The translations under genes and the position numbers were made by a program. Below, piece after piece: positions 1-8,884 of a stretch of DNA of 64,000 nt. The notes below the pieces were generated by a model, which saw only the letters and a list, made by a program, of their open reading frames with translations, ran no database searches and was not told where the DNA came from. The stretch covers positions 620,001 through 684,000 of the forward strand of contig CAVPGJ010000001.1 in the NCBI GenBank assembly GCA_963704005.1, read 5' to 3'. Position 1 is the first letter of the stretch. Each line of letters starts with the position of its first letter. The stretch is from AC-32 sp963704005. GTDB taxonomy: Bacteria > Actinomycetota > Thermoleophilia > Gaiellales > Gaiellaceae.

Positions 1-336
1 GCGAGGGTGGTCGAGCAGGGCAGCGCCGACGACCTGTTCAACCGGCCCCAGCATCCCTACACGTGGGGCCTGATGGGCTCGCTGCCGCGGCTCGACATCG
101 ATGTCGAGCGCCTGACGCAGATTCCCGGCCAGCCGCCCTCGCTGCTGCGGCCCCCGAGCGGGTGCCGCTTCCACCCACGCTGCTCGTACGTGATGGAGAT
201 CTGCAAGACGAACGTTCCGGAGCTCCGGCCCACGCAGCGGGAGCCCGGGCACCTTCAGGCCTGCCACCTCGACGAGGAGACGAAGGACAGGGAGGCGGCC
301 AAGCTGCTCGAGTCGATGATGGCGGGGGCAGGCTAG
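1..336 (+). CDS. Oligopeptide/dipeptide ABC transporter ATPase (OppD/DppD type), C-terminal end only
   Basis: Only the last 111 codons are in the window and the frame is open from base 1. What remains is the tail of a peptide-transporter ATPase: a switch-region end, then the oligopeptide-transporter C-terminal domain with its HPYTWGLMGSLPRL stretch and the cysteine-bearing GCRFHPRC motif, which in this family can hold an iron-sulfur cluster or structure the C-terminus. The stop is followed directly by the GTG of a second ATPase of the same family, the usual D-F order of opp/dpp operons. The nucleotide-binding motifs lie upstream, so substrate and exact subfamily cannot be judged. Confidence 0.9.
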   Translation, partial: ARVVEQGSADDLFNRPQHPYTWGLMGSLPRLDIDVERLTQIPGQPPSLLRPPSGCRFHPRCSYVMEICKTNVPELRPTQREPGHLQACHLDEETKDREAAKLLESMMAGAG

Positions 337-1431
337 GTGGAGGCGGCCACCAGCTCCGCTGTCGACAGGGGCGATCTGCTCGTCGTCGAGGACGTCAAGA
401 AGCACTTCCCGATCACGCGCGGGATCATCTTCCAGAAGGAGGTCGGCTCGGTAAAGGCGGTCGACGGCGTGTCGTTCAGCGTCAAGCAGGGCGAGACGCT
501 TGGCATCGTCGGGGAGTCGGGCTGCGGGAAGTCCACGCTGGCCCGCTGCATCATCAAGCTGCTGGAGACGACCGGCGGCCAGATCACCTTCGACGGACGC
601 GACATCACGAAGCTCTCGCGGAGCGCGATGAGGCCGATCCGCCGCGAGATGACGATGATCTTCCAGGACCCGTATGCGTCGCTGAACCCACGGAAGCGCG
701 TGGGCTTCATCATCGGCGAGCCACTCGAGGTGCACAAGCTCGGGTCGGCGTCCGAGATCAAGACGCGCGTGCAGGAGCTGCTGGAGGTCGTCGGCCTCAA
801 CCCGGAGCACTACAACCGCTTTCCGCACGAGTTCTCGGGCGGCCAGCGGCAGCGCATCGGCGTCGCGCGCGCCCTGGCGGTGAACCCGAAGCTGATCGTC
901 TGCGACGAGCCGGTCTCGGCGCTCGACGTCTCGGTCCAGGCACAGATCCTGAACCTGCTCAAGGACCTGCAGGACGACTTCGGGCTGACGTTCGTCTTCA
1001 TCGCCCACGACCTCAACGTCGTCCGCCACATCTCCGATCGGGTGCTGGTCATGTACCTCGGCAAGGTGGTCGAGATTGCCTCGCGCGACATCCTCTACAA
1101 GGAGCCGAAGCACCCGTACACGGGCGCGCTGCTCTCGGCGGTCCCGATCGCGAACCCGGAGCTGGGACGCAAGCGCGAGCCGATCGTGCTCGAAGGCGAC
1201 GTGCCGAGCCCGATCAACCCTCCGAGCGCGTGCCATTTCCACCCGCGCTGCCCGCGCTTCGTCGAGGGTCACTGCGACGTGGAGGAGCCACCGCTCTACT
1301 CGTTCGGCAACGGACACGTGGCGGCCTGCCACTACGCGCTCGAGCGCTGGCCGATGGACGCCTCCGAGATCAGGCGCGTCTCCGGCGCGCGCTCGCCGGA
1401 GCCCGAGCAGCCACTACCGACCACGGGGTAG
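337..1431 (+). CDS. Oligopeptide/dipeptide ABC transporter ATPase, OppF/DppF type
   Basis: A complete 364-residue ATPase that energises uptake of peptides (or related solutes such as nickel or glutathione) at the cytoplasmic face of the membrane. Walker A GESGCGKST is at about residues 59-67, the ABC signature SGGQRQR at 167-173 and Walker B LIVCDEP at 186-192. The C-terminal oligopeptide domain with CHFHPRCPRF follows. The GTG start abuts the stop of the upstream ATPase, so the two are translated from one message and probably form the ATPase heterodimer. The permease and binding-protein genes would lie upstream of the window. Substrate is not deducible from the ATPases. Confidence 0.93.
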   Translation: MEAATSSAVDRGDLLVVEDVKKHFPITRGIIFQKEVGSVKAVDGVSFSVKQGETLGIVGESGCGKSTLARCIIKLLETTGGQITFDGRDITKLSRSAMRPIRREMTMIFQDPYASLNPRKRVGFIIGEPLEVHKLGSASEIKTRVQELLEVVGLNPEHYNRFPHEFSGGQRQRIGVARALAVNPKLIVCDEPVSALDVSVQAQILNLLKDLQDDFGLTFVFIAHDLNVVRHISDRVLVMYLGKVVEIASRDILYKEPKHPYTGALLSAVPIANPELGRKREPIVLEGDVPSPINPPSACHFHPRCPRFVEGHCDVEEPPLYSFGNGHVAACHYALERWPMDASEIRRVSGARSPEPEQPLPTTG

Positions 1432-1432
1432 C

Positions 1433-1810
1433 GTGTCCACGCTCCTCGCGGCGCTGCGCCGTCTCGTCCTGCTGGTGGGGGGTGCCGCTGGGCTGACCGC
1501 CGTCTTCTCGTTGCTGATCGGCCTCCTGATCGGTGCATCGCCCGACCGCTCGCTGACGCTCGGCTTCTACCTCGTCGGCTGCTTCCTGCTCGTCACCGCC
1601 TTCTTCGTCGGCAACCGGGGCCCGGCGCGGGTCAAGTCGGAGACGGCCGCGGGGGGAGGCATCTTCCCGTACTTCGGCACCCGCCACATGCGCTGGGCGA
1701 CGCTGAACGAGCAGGACGACGCGATCAACAACTCGGCCGTGTTCGTGATTCTGGGCTTTACCCTGGTCATCATCGGCGCCCTGATCGATTCGCATCATTC
1801 GCTCTTCTGA
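1433..1810 (+). CDS. Small multi-pass membrane protein of unknown function
   Basis: 125 residues, starting with GTG one base after the transporter ATPase stop, so it sits at the end of the same operon. I see three hydrophobic segments: about residues 10-32, 44-62 and 100-120. Between the second and third is a soluble loop with a GGGIFPYFGTRHMRWATLNEQ stretch. I do not recognise the family. The position suggests co-expression with the transporter but no proven functional link. The gene is followed within 20 bases by a hairpin repeat that may end the transcript. Confidence 0.75.
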   Translation: MSTLLAALRRLVLLVGGAAGLTAVFSLLIGLLIGASPDRSLTLGFYLVGCFLLVTAFFVGNRGPARVKSETAAGGGIFPYFGTRHMRWATLNEQDDAINNSAVFVILGFTLVIIGALIDSHHSLF

Positions 1811-1825
1811 AGCCGGTTCCGGGCG

Positions 1826-1894
1826 CCAAGGCGCCGACTCGTCGGCGCCGACCGGTGAGGCCGCGCGGGCTTGCCCGTGCGGCCGTTCAACGCT
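1826..1894 (-). repeat. Dispersed two-hairpin repeat, copy 1 (possible terminator)
   Basis: Starts about 15 bases after the preceding stop codon. It has two parts: a hairpin GGCGCCGAC-TC-GTCGGCGCC, then a second hairpin built from GGCCG...GGGC and GCCC...CGGCC. The same design occurs at 6724-6790 in the same orientation and three times in tandem at 14473-14658 in the opposite orientation. The position directly after genes fits an intrinsic terminator or a REP-like element. No T-tract follows. Confidence 0.7.
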
Positions 1895-1970
1895 CCTCGT
1901 CGGGGCCGAAAAGCGCTGGCTTTCCGAGAGCGAAGGGGCGCTAACTTCTGGACATCGCCGCCGTCGAAGC

Positions 1971-1976
1971 TACTGT
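1971..1976 (+). promoter_or_regulatory. -10 hexamer TACTGT for a leaderless transcript of the anti-sigma-like gene
   Basis: TACTGT ends seven bases before GTG 1984. The same TANNNT-to-start geometry recurs at many genes in this window, so transcription probably starts at or next to the start codon. The hexamer overlaps the alternative upstream GTG at 1975, which argues against that start. Confidence 0.5.
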
Positions 1977-1983
1977 GAGAACC

Positions 1984-2448
1984 GTGCACGGACACTGTGA
2001 GCGCGCACGCCAGTGGGCATCGGCGAGCGTCGACGGCGAGCTGTCGACGTTCGAGCGAGCCCTGCTCGCGGACCATCTCGAGCGCTGCGCCTCGTGCCGC
2101 GAGTTCAGTCTCGCGATCACCGACCTGACGACGGCGCTCCGGGCAGCTCCGCGCGAGCGCCTCGAGGGCATCTCGATCGGCCGGGTCCGCCGCCACGTGC
2201 GCCTGCGCCTCGCTCCGGCGGTCGCGGCCATGGCCGTCGCCGCCGTCGGGCTCGGCAGCGTACTGGCTTCCGTCGAGATCAAGGGCGGCTCCGTCGCCAG
2301 CGTCCCGCCTGTGCAGACTGCGCCCGTGGCCTCGTCGCCGGACACGCTCAACCTGAGCGCGGCTCACGTGCTCGAGCGCCTCCGCTCCGACCGGTCGACC
2401 TCGTCCGCGCGCTCGCTGCGCGGCGGCCCGGTCGTCGGCAATCGGTAA
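1984..2448 (+). CDS. Zinc-finger (zf-HC2) anti-sigma-factor-like membrane protein
   Basis: 154 residues from GTG 1984; an in-frame GTG at 1975 overlaps the probable -10 box and is less likely. The N-terminal half carries the anti-sigma zinc motif: a histidine near the start, then H-x3-C-x2-C in HLERCASC, preceded by ASVDGELSTFERA, typical of the zf-HC2 domain that binds and silences an ECF sigma factor. A single hydrophobic segment (RLAPAVAAMAVAAVGLGSV) at about residues 74-93 would anchor it, leaving a short extracytoplasmic tail. No sigma factor gene is adjacent, unlike the common pairing, so its partner is unknown. Confidence 0.75.
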   Translation: MHGHCERARQWASASVDGELSTFERALLADHLERCASCREFSLAITDLTTALRAAPRERLEGISIGRVRRHVRLRLAPAVAAMAVAAVGLGSVLASVEIKGGSVASVPPVQTAPVASSPDTLNLSAAHVLERLRSDRSTSSARSLRGGPVVGNR

Positions 2449-2517
2449 CGCCTGCGGCCGCGCGGATACTGTTCTCTCAACGTGTTTCCCGGGCTCGTCA
2501 CCTCGTACGTCTGAAGC

Positions 2518-2550
2518 CTCGATCACGCCGCCCGTGTGGCGGCGATCGAG
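2518..2550 (+). terminator. Strong hairpin between the anti-sigma gene and atpD
   Basis: CTCGATC at the left pairs with GATCGAG at the right, enclosing GCCGCC-CGTGT-GGCGGC. The stem is long and GC-rich and lies about 70 bases after the preceding stop codon. There is no T-tract, so it is either a rho-independent-like terminator of the high-GC type or a transcript-end stabiliser. Confidence 0.5.
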
Positions 2551-2684
2551 CAGAAACGGCCGCTCGACCGCGGACGAACGTGAACCCGGTCGGTCCGGCC
2601 GGCGCTTCGCTAGACTCACGCCGCTGAGCGGCAGGCTCTCGTGCCGCTTCCGCAGCGGTCCCGACTCACCTCTCCAGGAGACAC

Positions 2685-4172
2685 ATGCCTGACCAGAACA
2701 ACGGCCAGAAACAGAACGTCGGCAAGGTCATCGAGATCAAGGGCGTCGTCATCGACGCCGTCTTCACCGGCGGCCTGCCGGAGATCAACAGCGCAGTCAG
2801 GATCACGGTCCCCGAGCGCGACGGCCGGCCTGCGATCGATCTGATCGCGGAGGTGCAGCAGCACCTCGGCGACGACCGCGTCCGCACGGTCGCGATGGAC
2901 TCCACGGACGGGGTCCCGCGCGGCGTGGACGTCATCGACACCGGCGGCCCGATCACCGTGCCCGTCGGCGACCAGACCCTCGGCCGCCTCTGGAACGTGA
3001 TCGGCGAGCCGGTCGACAACGGGGAGCCGGCGAGCGGCGAGCGCTGGCCGATCCATCGGGACCCGCCCCCGTTCGACGAGCTCAAGGCCGACATCGAGAT
3101 CTTCGAGACCGGAATGAAGGTGATCGACCTGATCGCTCCCTTCATCCGCGGCGGAAAGGTCGGCCTCTTCGGCGGCGCTGGAGTCGGCAAGACCGTCCTG
3201 ATCCAGGAGCTGATCCACAACGTCGCCATGGAGCACGGCGGCGTCTCCGTCTTCTCGGGCGTGGGCGAGCGCACCAGGGAGGGCAACGACCTCTGGCTCG
3301 AGATGCAGGAAGCGGGCGTGATCGACAAGGTCGCGCTCTGCTACGGCCAGATGAACGAGCCGCCGGGAGCGCGCCTGCGCGTCGGTCTCTCCGGGCTGAC
3401 GATGGCGGAGTACTTCCGCGACCAGGGCCAGGACGTCCTCCTCTTCATCGACAACATCTTCCGGTTCGTCCAGGCGGGCTCCGAGGTCTCGGCGCTGCTC
3501 GGGCGCATGCCGAGCGCGGTCGGCTACCAGCCGACCCTCGCAACCGAGATGGGCCAGTTGCAGGAGCGGATCACGTCGACGAAGGCCGGCTCCGTCACGT
3601 CGATCCAGGCCATCTTCGTGCCGGCGGACGACTACACCGACCCGGCGCCCGCGAATACGTTCGCCCACCTCGACTCCACGGTGAACCTGGAGCGCGCGAT
3701 CGTCGAGCAGGGGATCTACCCCGCGATGGACCCGCTCGCCTCCTTCTCCCGCGCCCTGCAGCCGGGGATCGTCTCGGCCGAGCACTACGAGACCGCGACC
3801 CGCGTCCAGGAGATCCTGCAGCGCTACAAGGACCTGCAGGACATCATCGCCATTCTCGGGATCGACGAGCTTTCCGACGAGGACAAGGTCATCGTCGCGC
3901 GAGCGCGGCGGATCCAGCGGTTTCTCTCGCAGCCGAACTTCGTGGCCGAGCAGTTCACCGGCCAGCCGGGCGAGTACGTCCGGCTCGAGGACACGATCAA
4001 GGGCTTCCAGGAGATCATCGAGGGCAGGCACGACGATCTTCCGGAGCAGGCCTTCTACATGGTCGGCACGATCGAGCAGGCGGTCGAGAAGGCTCGAAGG
4101 CTGTCCGGCGAGGAAGCGCCGGAGCCGGAAGAGGAGCCTGAGCCGGAGCCCGAGACCGCAGCCGTCGCCTGA
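2685..4172 (+). CDS. atpD: F-type ATP synthase beta subunit
   Basis: 495 residues, catalytic subunit of the F1 head. The N-terminal beta-barrel includes KGVVIDAVF. Walker A GGAGVGKT is at about 163-170, followed by the GVGERTREGND motif with the catalytic glutamate, Walker B VLLFIDN and the family signature PAPANTFAHLDSTV. The last 20 residues are an unusual acidic tail rich in Glu and Pro, beyond the normal end of the family. A good ribosome site, AGGAG, sits four bases before ATG, and a TAGACT hexamer at about 2611 could be the promoter, giving a leader of roughly 65 bases. The usual upstream atpA and atpG are absent; atpC follows directly. Confidence 0.97.
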   Translation: MPDQNNGQKQNVGKVIEIKGVVIDAVFTGGLPEINSAVRITVPERDGRPAIDLIAEVQQHLGDDRVRTVAMDSTDGVPRGVDVIDTGGPITVPVGDQTLGRLWNVIGEPVDNGEPASGERWPIHRDPPPFDELKADIEIFETGMKVIDLIAPFIRGGKVGLFGGAGVGKTVLIQELIHNVAMEHGGVSVFSGVGERTREGNDLWLEMQEAGVIDKVALCYGQMNEPPGARLRVGLSGLTMAEYFRDQGQDVLLFIDNIFRFVQAGSEVSALLGRMPSAVGYQPTLATEMGQLQERITSTKAGSVTSIQAIFVPADDYTDPAPANTFAHLDSTVNLERAIVEQGIYPAMDPLASFSRALQPGIVSAEHYETATRVQEILQRYKDLQDIIAILGIDELSDEDKVIVARARRIQRFLSQPNFVAEQFTGQPGEYVRLEDTIKGFQEIIEGRHDDLPEQAFYMVGTIEQAVEKARRLSGEEAPEPEEEPEPEPETAAVA

Positions 4173-4174
4173 GC

Positions 4175-4600
4175 TTGGCGGGGAGGACGTTCAACGTGTC
4201 GCTGGTCACGCCCGAGGGGCCGGCGTTCGAGGGCGACGTCGAGATGCTGATCGTCCCGGGCGCCGACGGCGAGATCGGCGTGCTCGCCCGCCACGCGCCG
4301 CTGGTCGCGCTCCTCAACGCGGGCTCGACGCGGATCTACCGCGACCGCGCCAGCGACGACGTGGTCGAGTTCGCGACCGGCCCGGGCTTCTTCAAGGTCG
4401 AGCAGGACCGCGCGCTGGCGCTGGTGGACGACGCCGTGGATGCCCGCCAGATCGACGACGCCCGCGCGCGCCAGCAGCTCGAGCAGGCCCAGGCCGAGCT
4501 CGAGCGCATCGAGCGAGGCGAGTCGGAAGGCGACCGCTGGCAGCTCGAGCAGCGCGTCCGCCACGCCGAGAACCAGCTGACGGTCGGCGGCCGTGGCTGA
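4175..4600 (+). CDS. atpC: F-type ATP synthase epsilon subunit
   Basis: 141 residues from a TTG start two bases after the atpD stop. The N-terminal beta-sandwich is clear (FNVSLVTPEGPAFEGDVEMLIVPGADGEIGVLARHAPLVALL), and the C-terminal part is a charged two-helix region (about 85-130) rich in Gln, Glu and Arg. In this family that region can swing up into F1 and inhibit ATP hydrolysis. Together with atpD it forms a two-gene unit; the other subunits are not in this window. Confidence 0.93.
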   Translation: MAGRTFNVSLVTPEGPAFEGDVEMLIVPGADGEIGVLARHAPLVALLNAGSTRIYRDRASDDVVEFATGPGFFKVEQDRALALVDDAVDARQIDDARARQQLEQAQAELERIERGESEGDRWQLEQRVRHAENQLTVGGRG

Positions 4601-4672
4601 AAACCGCGAAAAATGCCGCGCAGTTTCCGCGGGGCTGTCTTGTCGCGTCGCTTCGCTCGCGAGGACCCGTAA

Positions 4673-5576
4673 ATGCAGCTAACGGCGTTTGCCCCTGGGA
4701 TTTACCCCCGTAGCGAAGGGCTCGTCCAGGCGACGCGCGACCTCGACCGGAGGCGGACGACCCAGGAGGCGGTCGACGAGCAGGTGGAGCGCGACCTCGC
4801 CGCGCTCGTCGAGGCCGAGCAGGCCGCCGGGCTCGACCTCCTCGCCGACGGGATGCTGCGCTGGCAGGACCACTTCCGGCCGCTGCTCGAGCAGGCCGAC
4901 GGGCTCGAGACGGGCGCCCTGACGCGCTTCCTCGACACGAACACCTTCTACCGGGCGCCGAAGGCGACCGGGGAGCCGCGCCTGCAGGGGGTTGGACGAG
5001 CGCTACGTCGCGCCGCTCCCGGGCCCGCGGCTGGTCACGCTCCCGTCGCCGTTCGCGCTCTCGCTCGGGACCGGTCTCTCGCCGAAGACGCTGGCCGAGA
5101 ACGTGCTCAAGCCGGCGCTCGACGGCCTCGATGCGGAGCTCGTCGTGCTCGCGGAGCCGTTCCTGGCGCGGGAGGACGCCGGTCTCGACAGCCTGGCCGA
5201 GGCGCTCGAGACGCTTGCCGGCGGCCCGAAGCTCGCGCTCTGGCTGACCTTCGGCGACGCGGCCCCGGCGCTCGCGCGGGGAGCCGCCGAGCTGCCGGTC
5301 GACGGGCTCGGGATCGACTTCTACTCGACACACCTTGACGCCGTCCCGAACGGCTTCGACAAGCTGCTCCTGGCCGGCGTGGTCGACGGGCGGAGCTCGC
5401 TCGCCGAGGAGCCGCACGAGATCGCGGCCTTCGTGGCGAGCCTCCGCGAGCGCGGGGTGGAGGAGATCGCGCTGGTGCCCAACGGCGACCTGCAGTACGT
5501 CTCCGAGCCGTACGCGCGCGAGAAGCTCTCGCGCCTCGGGAAGGCCAAGACGGCTACCGTGGAGGCGGCCGCATGA
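4673..5576 (+). pseudogene. MetE-like methyltransferase, frame broken by one extra G
   Basis: Two reading frames join to give one protein of about 300 residues resembling the cobalamin-independent methionine synthase fold. The first part runs from ATG 4673 (LTAFAPGIYPRSEGLVQATRDL, then GLDLLADGMLRWQDHF) to about 4985. The second continues at LDERYVAPLPGPRLVTLPSPFALS and ends at 5576. The break is a GGGGG run at 4986-4990. Removing one G restores LQG-LDERYVAPLP, so a homopolymer sequencing error is the simplest reading, although a real frameshift cannot be excluded. It overlaps the next gene by ATGA and is probably its partner. The exact methyl donor and acceptor are unknown. Confidence 0.8.
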
Positions 5577-6724
5577 AGTTCCTGACGCACGAGATCGGAT
5601 CGCTCGCCAAGCCCCCCTGGCTGGTCAAGACGTCCCAGGGCCGAGAGCTCGACGCGAGCGACATCGACTTGGCGCGCAGCTGGGGCGAGAAGGTCGGCGT
5701 CGAGGGCCACGAGGAGCTGGTCGAGACCCTCGAGCGCGGCGGCGCGGACGTCGACGAGCTGAACCACTGGGCGAGCCGCTACTGCGTCCGGCTCCAGGAG
5801 TCGGCCGGCCTCGAGGTGATCTGGGACGGCGAGCAGCCGCGGAGCGAGATGTACGCCTGGGCGATCGAGCACTCGACCGGCTTCGAGCCGCGCGGCACGG
5901 TCCGGAGCTTCGACAACAAGTACTACTCGAAGTCAGCGGCGGTCGGCCCGGTCGGGCTGGCCGAGCCGTACCACAACGACGAGTTCTCGTTCCTGCAGTC
6001 AGTTGCGAAGGCGCGGCTGAAGATCCCGATCACGGGCGCCTACACGCTCGCGGTCTGGTCGTACGACGAGCACCACGCGCCGCGCGAGGGCCGCCTCGGC
6101 GCGGGCTACGGCCGCAGGTCGGAGATCGAGGCCCGGCGCGAGCTGACGCTCGACATCGCCCGCAACATCATTCGCCCGAACCTGGAGGCGCTGATCGCGC
6201 TCGGCGCCGACTGGATCCAGATCGACGAGCCCGGCGCCTCGACCGAGGCCGACGAGCTCGACCTGTTCGTCGAGAGCTTCAACGTCAGCGTCGAGGGGCT
6301 CGACTGCATGTTCTCCACGCATCTCTGCTTCTCGGACTACGAGCTCTTCTTCCCGGCGATCGAGGGCATGAGCGAGTGCCGCCAGTACTGCGTCGGCTTC
6401 GCCAACTACGACCGCCGCGAGCTCGGCACCTCGGCGGAGGACAGGCCAGGCTACGAGGTGATCACGAAGTTCCGCGACCTGCCGTACGACCCGATCCTCG
6501 GGCTCGGCGTGCTCGACATTCACACAGACTTCGTCGAGTCGCCGGAGCTCGTGCGCGACCGGATCCTCTACGCCGTCGAGGTCTTCGGCGACCCGGCGCG
6601 GATCCACGTCTGCCCGGACTGCGGCCTGCGCACGCGTAGCTGGGACGTCGCCTACGCGAAGTTCCAGGCGCTGGTCGAGGGCTCGCGGCTCGCCGAAACT
6701 GCTCTCACCGGCGCAAGCGTTTAA
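5573..6724 (+). CDS. Cobalamin-independent methionine synthase-like protein (MetE C-terminal domain family)
   Basis: 383 residues with the TIM-barrel fold of the MetE catalytic half. The sequence HVCPDCGLRTRSWDVAYAKFQAL near the end supplies the zinc-ligand cysteine found in MetE (usual form NPDCGLKTR), and WIQIDEPGAS matches the conserved aspartate-glutamate loop. The first ATG overlaps the stop of the upstream MetE-like gene, so the two are coupled. Full MetE has two barrels in about 750 residues; here two separate single-barrel genes sit side by side. Transfer of a methyl group to homocysteine is likely but the donor may not be methyl-folate. Confidence 0.83.
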   Translation: MKFLTHEIGSLAKPPWLVKTSQGRELDASDIDLARSWGEKVGVEGHEELVETLERGGADVDELNHWASRYCVRLQESAGLEVIWDGEQPRSEMYAWAIEHSTGFEPRGTVRSFDNKYYSKSAAVGPVGLAEPYHNDEFSFLQSVAKARLKIPITGAYTLAVWSYDEHHAPREGRLGAGYGRRSEIEARRELTLDIARNIIRPNLEALIALGADWIQIDEPGASTEADELDLFVESFNVSVEGLDCMFSTHLCFSDYELFFPAIEGMSECRQYCVGFANYDRRELGTSAEDRPGYEVITKFRDLPYDPILGLGVLDIHTDFVESPELVRDRILYAVEVFGDPARIHVCPDCGLRTRSWDVAYAKFQALVEGSRLAETALTGASV

Positions 6725-6790
6725 GGCGCCGACTCGTCGGCGCCGACCCTGGAGGGCGTGCGGGCTTTGCCCGTGGGGCCGTCCAACGCA
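6724..6790 (-). repeat. Dispersed two-hairpin repeat, copy 2 (possible terminator)
   Basis: Begins on the last base of the preceding stop codon. Identical to copy 1 over 26 bases, including the perfect hairpin GGCGCCGAC-TC-GTCGGCGCC, then a second, slightly diverged hairpin ending in GGCCGTCCAACGCAC. Its position immediately after the gene supports a role in ending or protecting the transcript. Confidence 0.7.
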
Positions 6791-6911
6791 CCGAGTTGGT
6801 AGCAGTCGGCTCGTGCCCTTCCGGCCATAGCGACTCTTAACAGGGTCCTTCCGGGCTCTCGGCTATCCTGATGCTGGCGGACGCGGCGACGAGCGTCCTT
6901 GCACTCCCCGT

Positions 6912-8874
6912 ATGAGGACGACGCTCAAGAGAGGAATCGGCCGCGGCGCCAACGGCAACGGGCACGCGATCCTGCCCCCGGGGTCGCTGTCGCCGGTCAC
7001 GCTCTACCGCCAGGCGCCGCCGCCCAGGCCGGGCGTCCTCAAGCTCGCCGGCAAGTTTTTCTTCTTCCTCGGGGTCGTGGCCGTGATCCTCGTCTGCGGG
7101 CTCGTCGGGGGCTTTTATCTCTGGGCGCACGAGAGCGCCGCCGCGCTGCACGGCACGTCCAAGGCAGACAAGGCGACGGAGCAGCGTCTCACCTCGGTCC
7201 CGGACGCGAAGCACCCCGCTGTCGCGCTCGTGATCGGCTACGACCACCGAGCGGGAGACGGGAGCTCTCCCTCGCGCTCCGACACGATGATGCTGCTCCG
7301 CGTCGACCCCGTTACCAAGACGATCTCGATGCTCTCGCTACCGCGTGACCTCGACGTCCCGCTCTGGTGCCCGAGCCGCACCGCCTCCGGCGCCCGCAAC
7401 GGCCCGGCGCAGCTCGATCGACCACGGACGGATCAACACCGCCTACACCTACTGCGGAGCCGGTGGCGCGCTCGAGACCGTGCGCCACCTGACCGGCGTC
7501 CCGATCAACTACCTGATCAGCGTCAACTTCCTCGGCTTCATCGCGGTCGCGAACAAGCTCGGTGGGGTGTGGATGGACGTCGACCGCCGCTACTACAACA
7601 GGAACGTCGGCACGGGCTCGACCGACTACGCCAACATCAATCTGCAGCCCGGGTACCAGCTCCTCAACGGGACGCAGGCGCTCTCCTTCGTTCGCTACCG
7701 GCACACCGACTCCGACCTCTACCGCCTGGCGCGCCAGCAGCAGTTCGTCTCGGCGATGCGCGAGCGGGTCCGCCGCTCGCTGGGCCTCACGAGCCTGATC
7801 GGGATCATCAACACGATCGCCCACCATCACTACATCGACGTGCTCGGCCACTTCGACCTCGGCACGATCAGCAGCTACGCGAAGTTCGCGTACACGCTGC
7901 CGCCGGGCCACGTCTTCCAGAACAAGCTGACGAACGTGACCGGCTACTACGAGCTCTATGCTTCGCAGTCGGCGATCCAGTCGACCGTCCAGGAGTTCCT
8001 CAATCCGGACGTCGGCGCCGCGGCGCAGGAAACGGCGGTCGCGCTGAGGCGCAAGCTGCACAAGAAGTTCACGCTGCCGCCGTCACACGTCACGCTGGCG
8101 GTGCTGAACGGGAACGGCGTCGCCGGCTCGGCCGGGAACGCCAGCTACGAGCTCGGCCAGAAGGGGTACAACATCGTCCTGCCGTCCACCGGGCAGACGG
8201 CGAACGCCCCGACCTGGAACTACTTCCGCTCGAAGGTCTACTACGACCCGGCGCGCGCCGCGAACGGCAAGACCTCGGGCCAGCAGATCGCACGCCTGGT
8301 CGGCAGCGCCGACGTCGGGCCCAGGCCCGCGAACCTGAAGACGCTCTGCAACGGCGCGCTCGAGTGCCTCGTCGTCGGCTCGACCTTCCACGACCAGCTG
8401 GCGCCGGTCGTGATCCCGCCGACGCCGGTCCGGCACCCGCCGTACGTGCGCAGCGATGCCGGCCTGACGCGGTCGACGCTCGCCGGGCTGAAGAAGCGGA
8501 TGCCGTTCCGGCTCCAGCTACCGGCAGTGGTAGAGCGCAGCTCGTACCTCGATACCTGCTGCGGCGACACGCCGGTCCGGGTCTACCGGCTCGGCGGCAG
8601 CCCGACCGTGCGGCTGACCTTCAAGACCGGCTCGCAGGAGTACTGGGGGATCCAGGAGTCGAAGTGGACGGGCGCGCCGGTGCTCTCGGACAAGAGCCTC
8701 ACGCAGCGGGTCGGCGGCCGCCGTTACGACCTCTACTACAACGGCTCGCACCTGCACATGGTCGTCCTGCGCTCCGGCGGGGCGAGCTACTGGGTCGTGA
8801 ACACGCTGCTCGACTCGCTCTCGAACGAGACGATGCTGGCGATCGCGCGAGGCTTCCGCCCGATGACTCGATAA
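6912..8874 (+). pseudogene. LytR-CpsA-Psr (LCP) family cell-wall ligase with LytR_C domain, frame broken once
   Basis: A membrane-anchored enzyme of about 650 residues that transfers undecaprenyl-linked glycopolymers to peptidoglycan. The first frame (ATG 6912 to about 7400) gives a cytoplasmic N-terminus, one transmembrane segment (KFFFFLGVVAVILVCGLVGGFYLW) and the start of the LCP domain (SDTMMLLRVDPVTKTISMLSLPRDLDVPLW). The next frame continues with INTAYTYCGAGGALETVRHLTGVPINYLISVNF, GGVWMDVDRRYY and SFVRYRHTDSDLYRLARQQ, all hallmark LCP motifs, then a LytR_C domain (TLAVLNGNGVAGSAG). The shift is one extra base in 7381-7434. The neighbouring sugar-nucleotide genes fit a glycopolymer pathway. 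Confidence 0.85.
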
Positions 8875-8877
8875 CCT
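8872..8877 (+). promoter_or_regulatory. -10 hexamer TAACCT for leaderless ugd
   Basis: TAACCT ends seven bases before GTG 8885 and overlaps the stop codon of the LCP gene. It has the same spacing as the hexamers before sahH, smpB and secA. Confidence 0.45.
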
Positions 8878-8884
8878 CAGGCGC

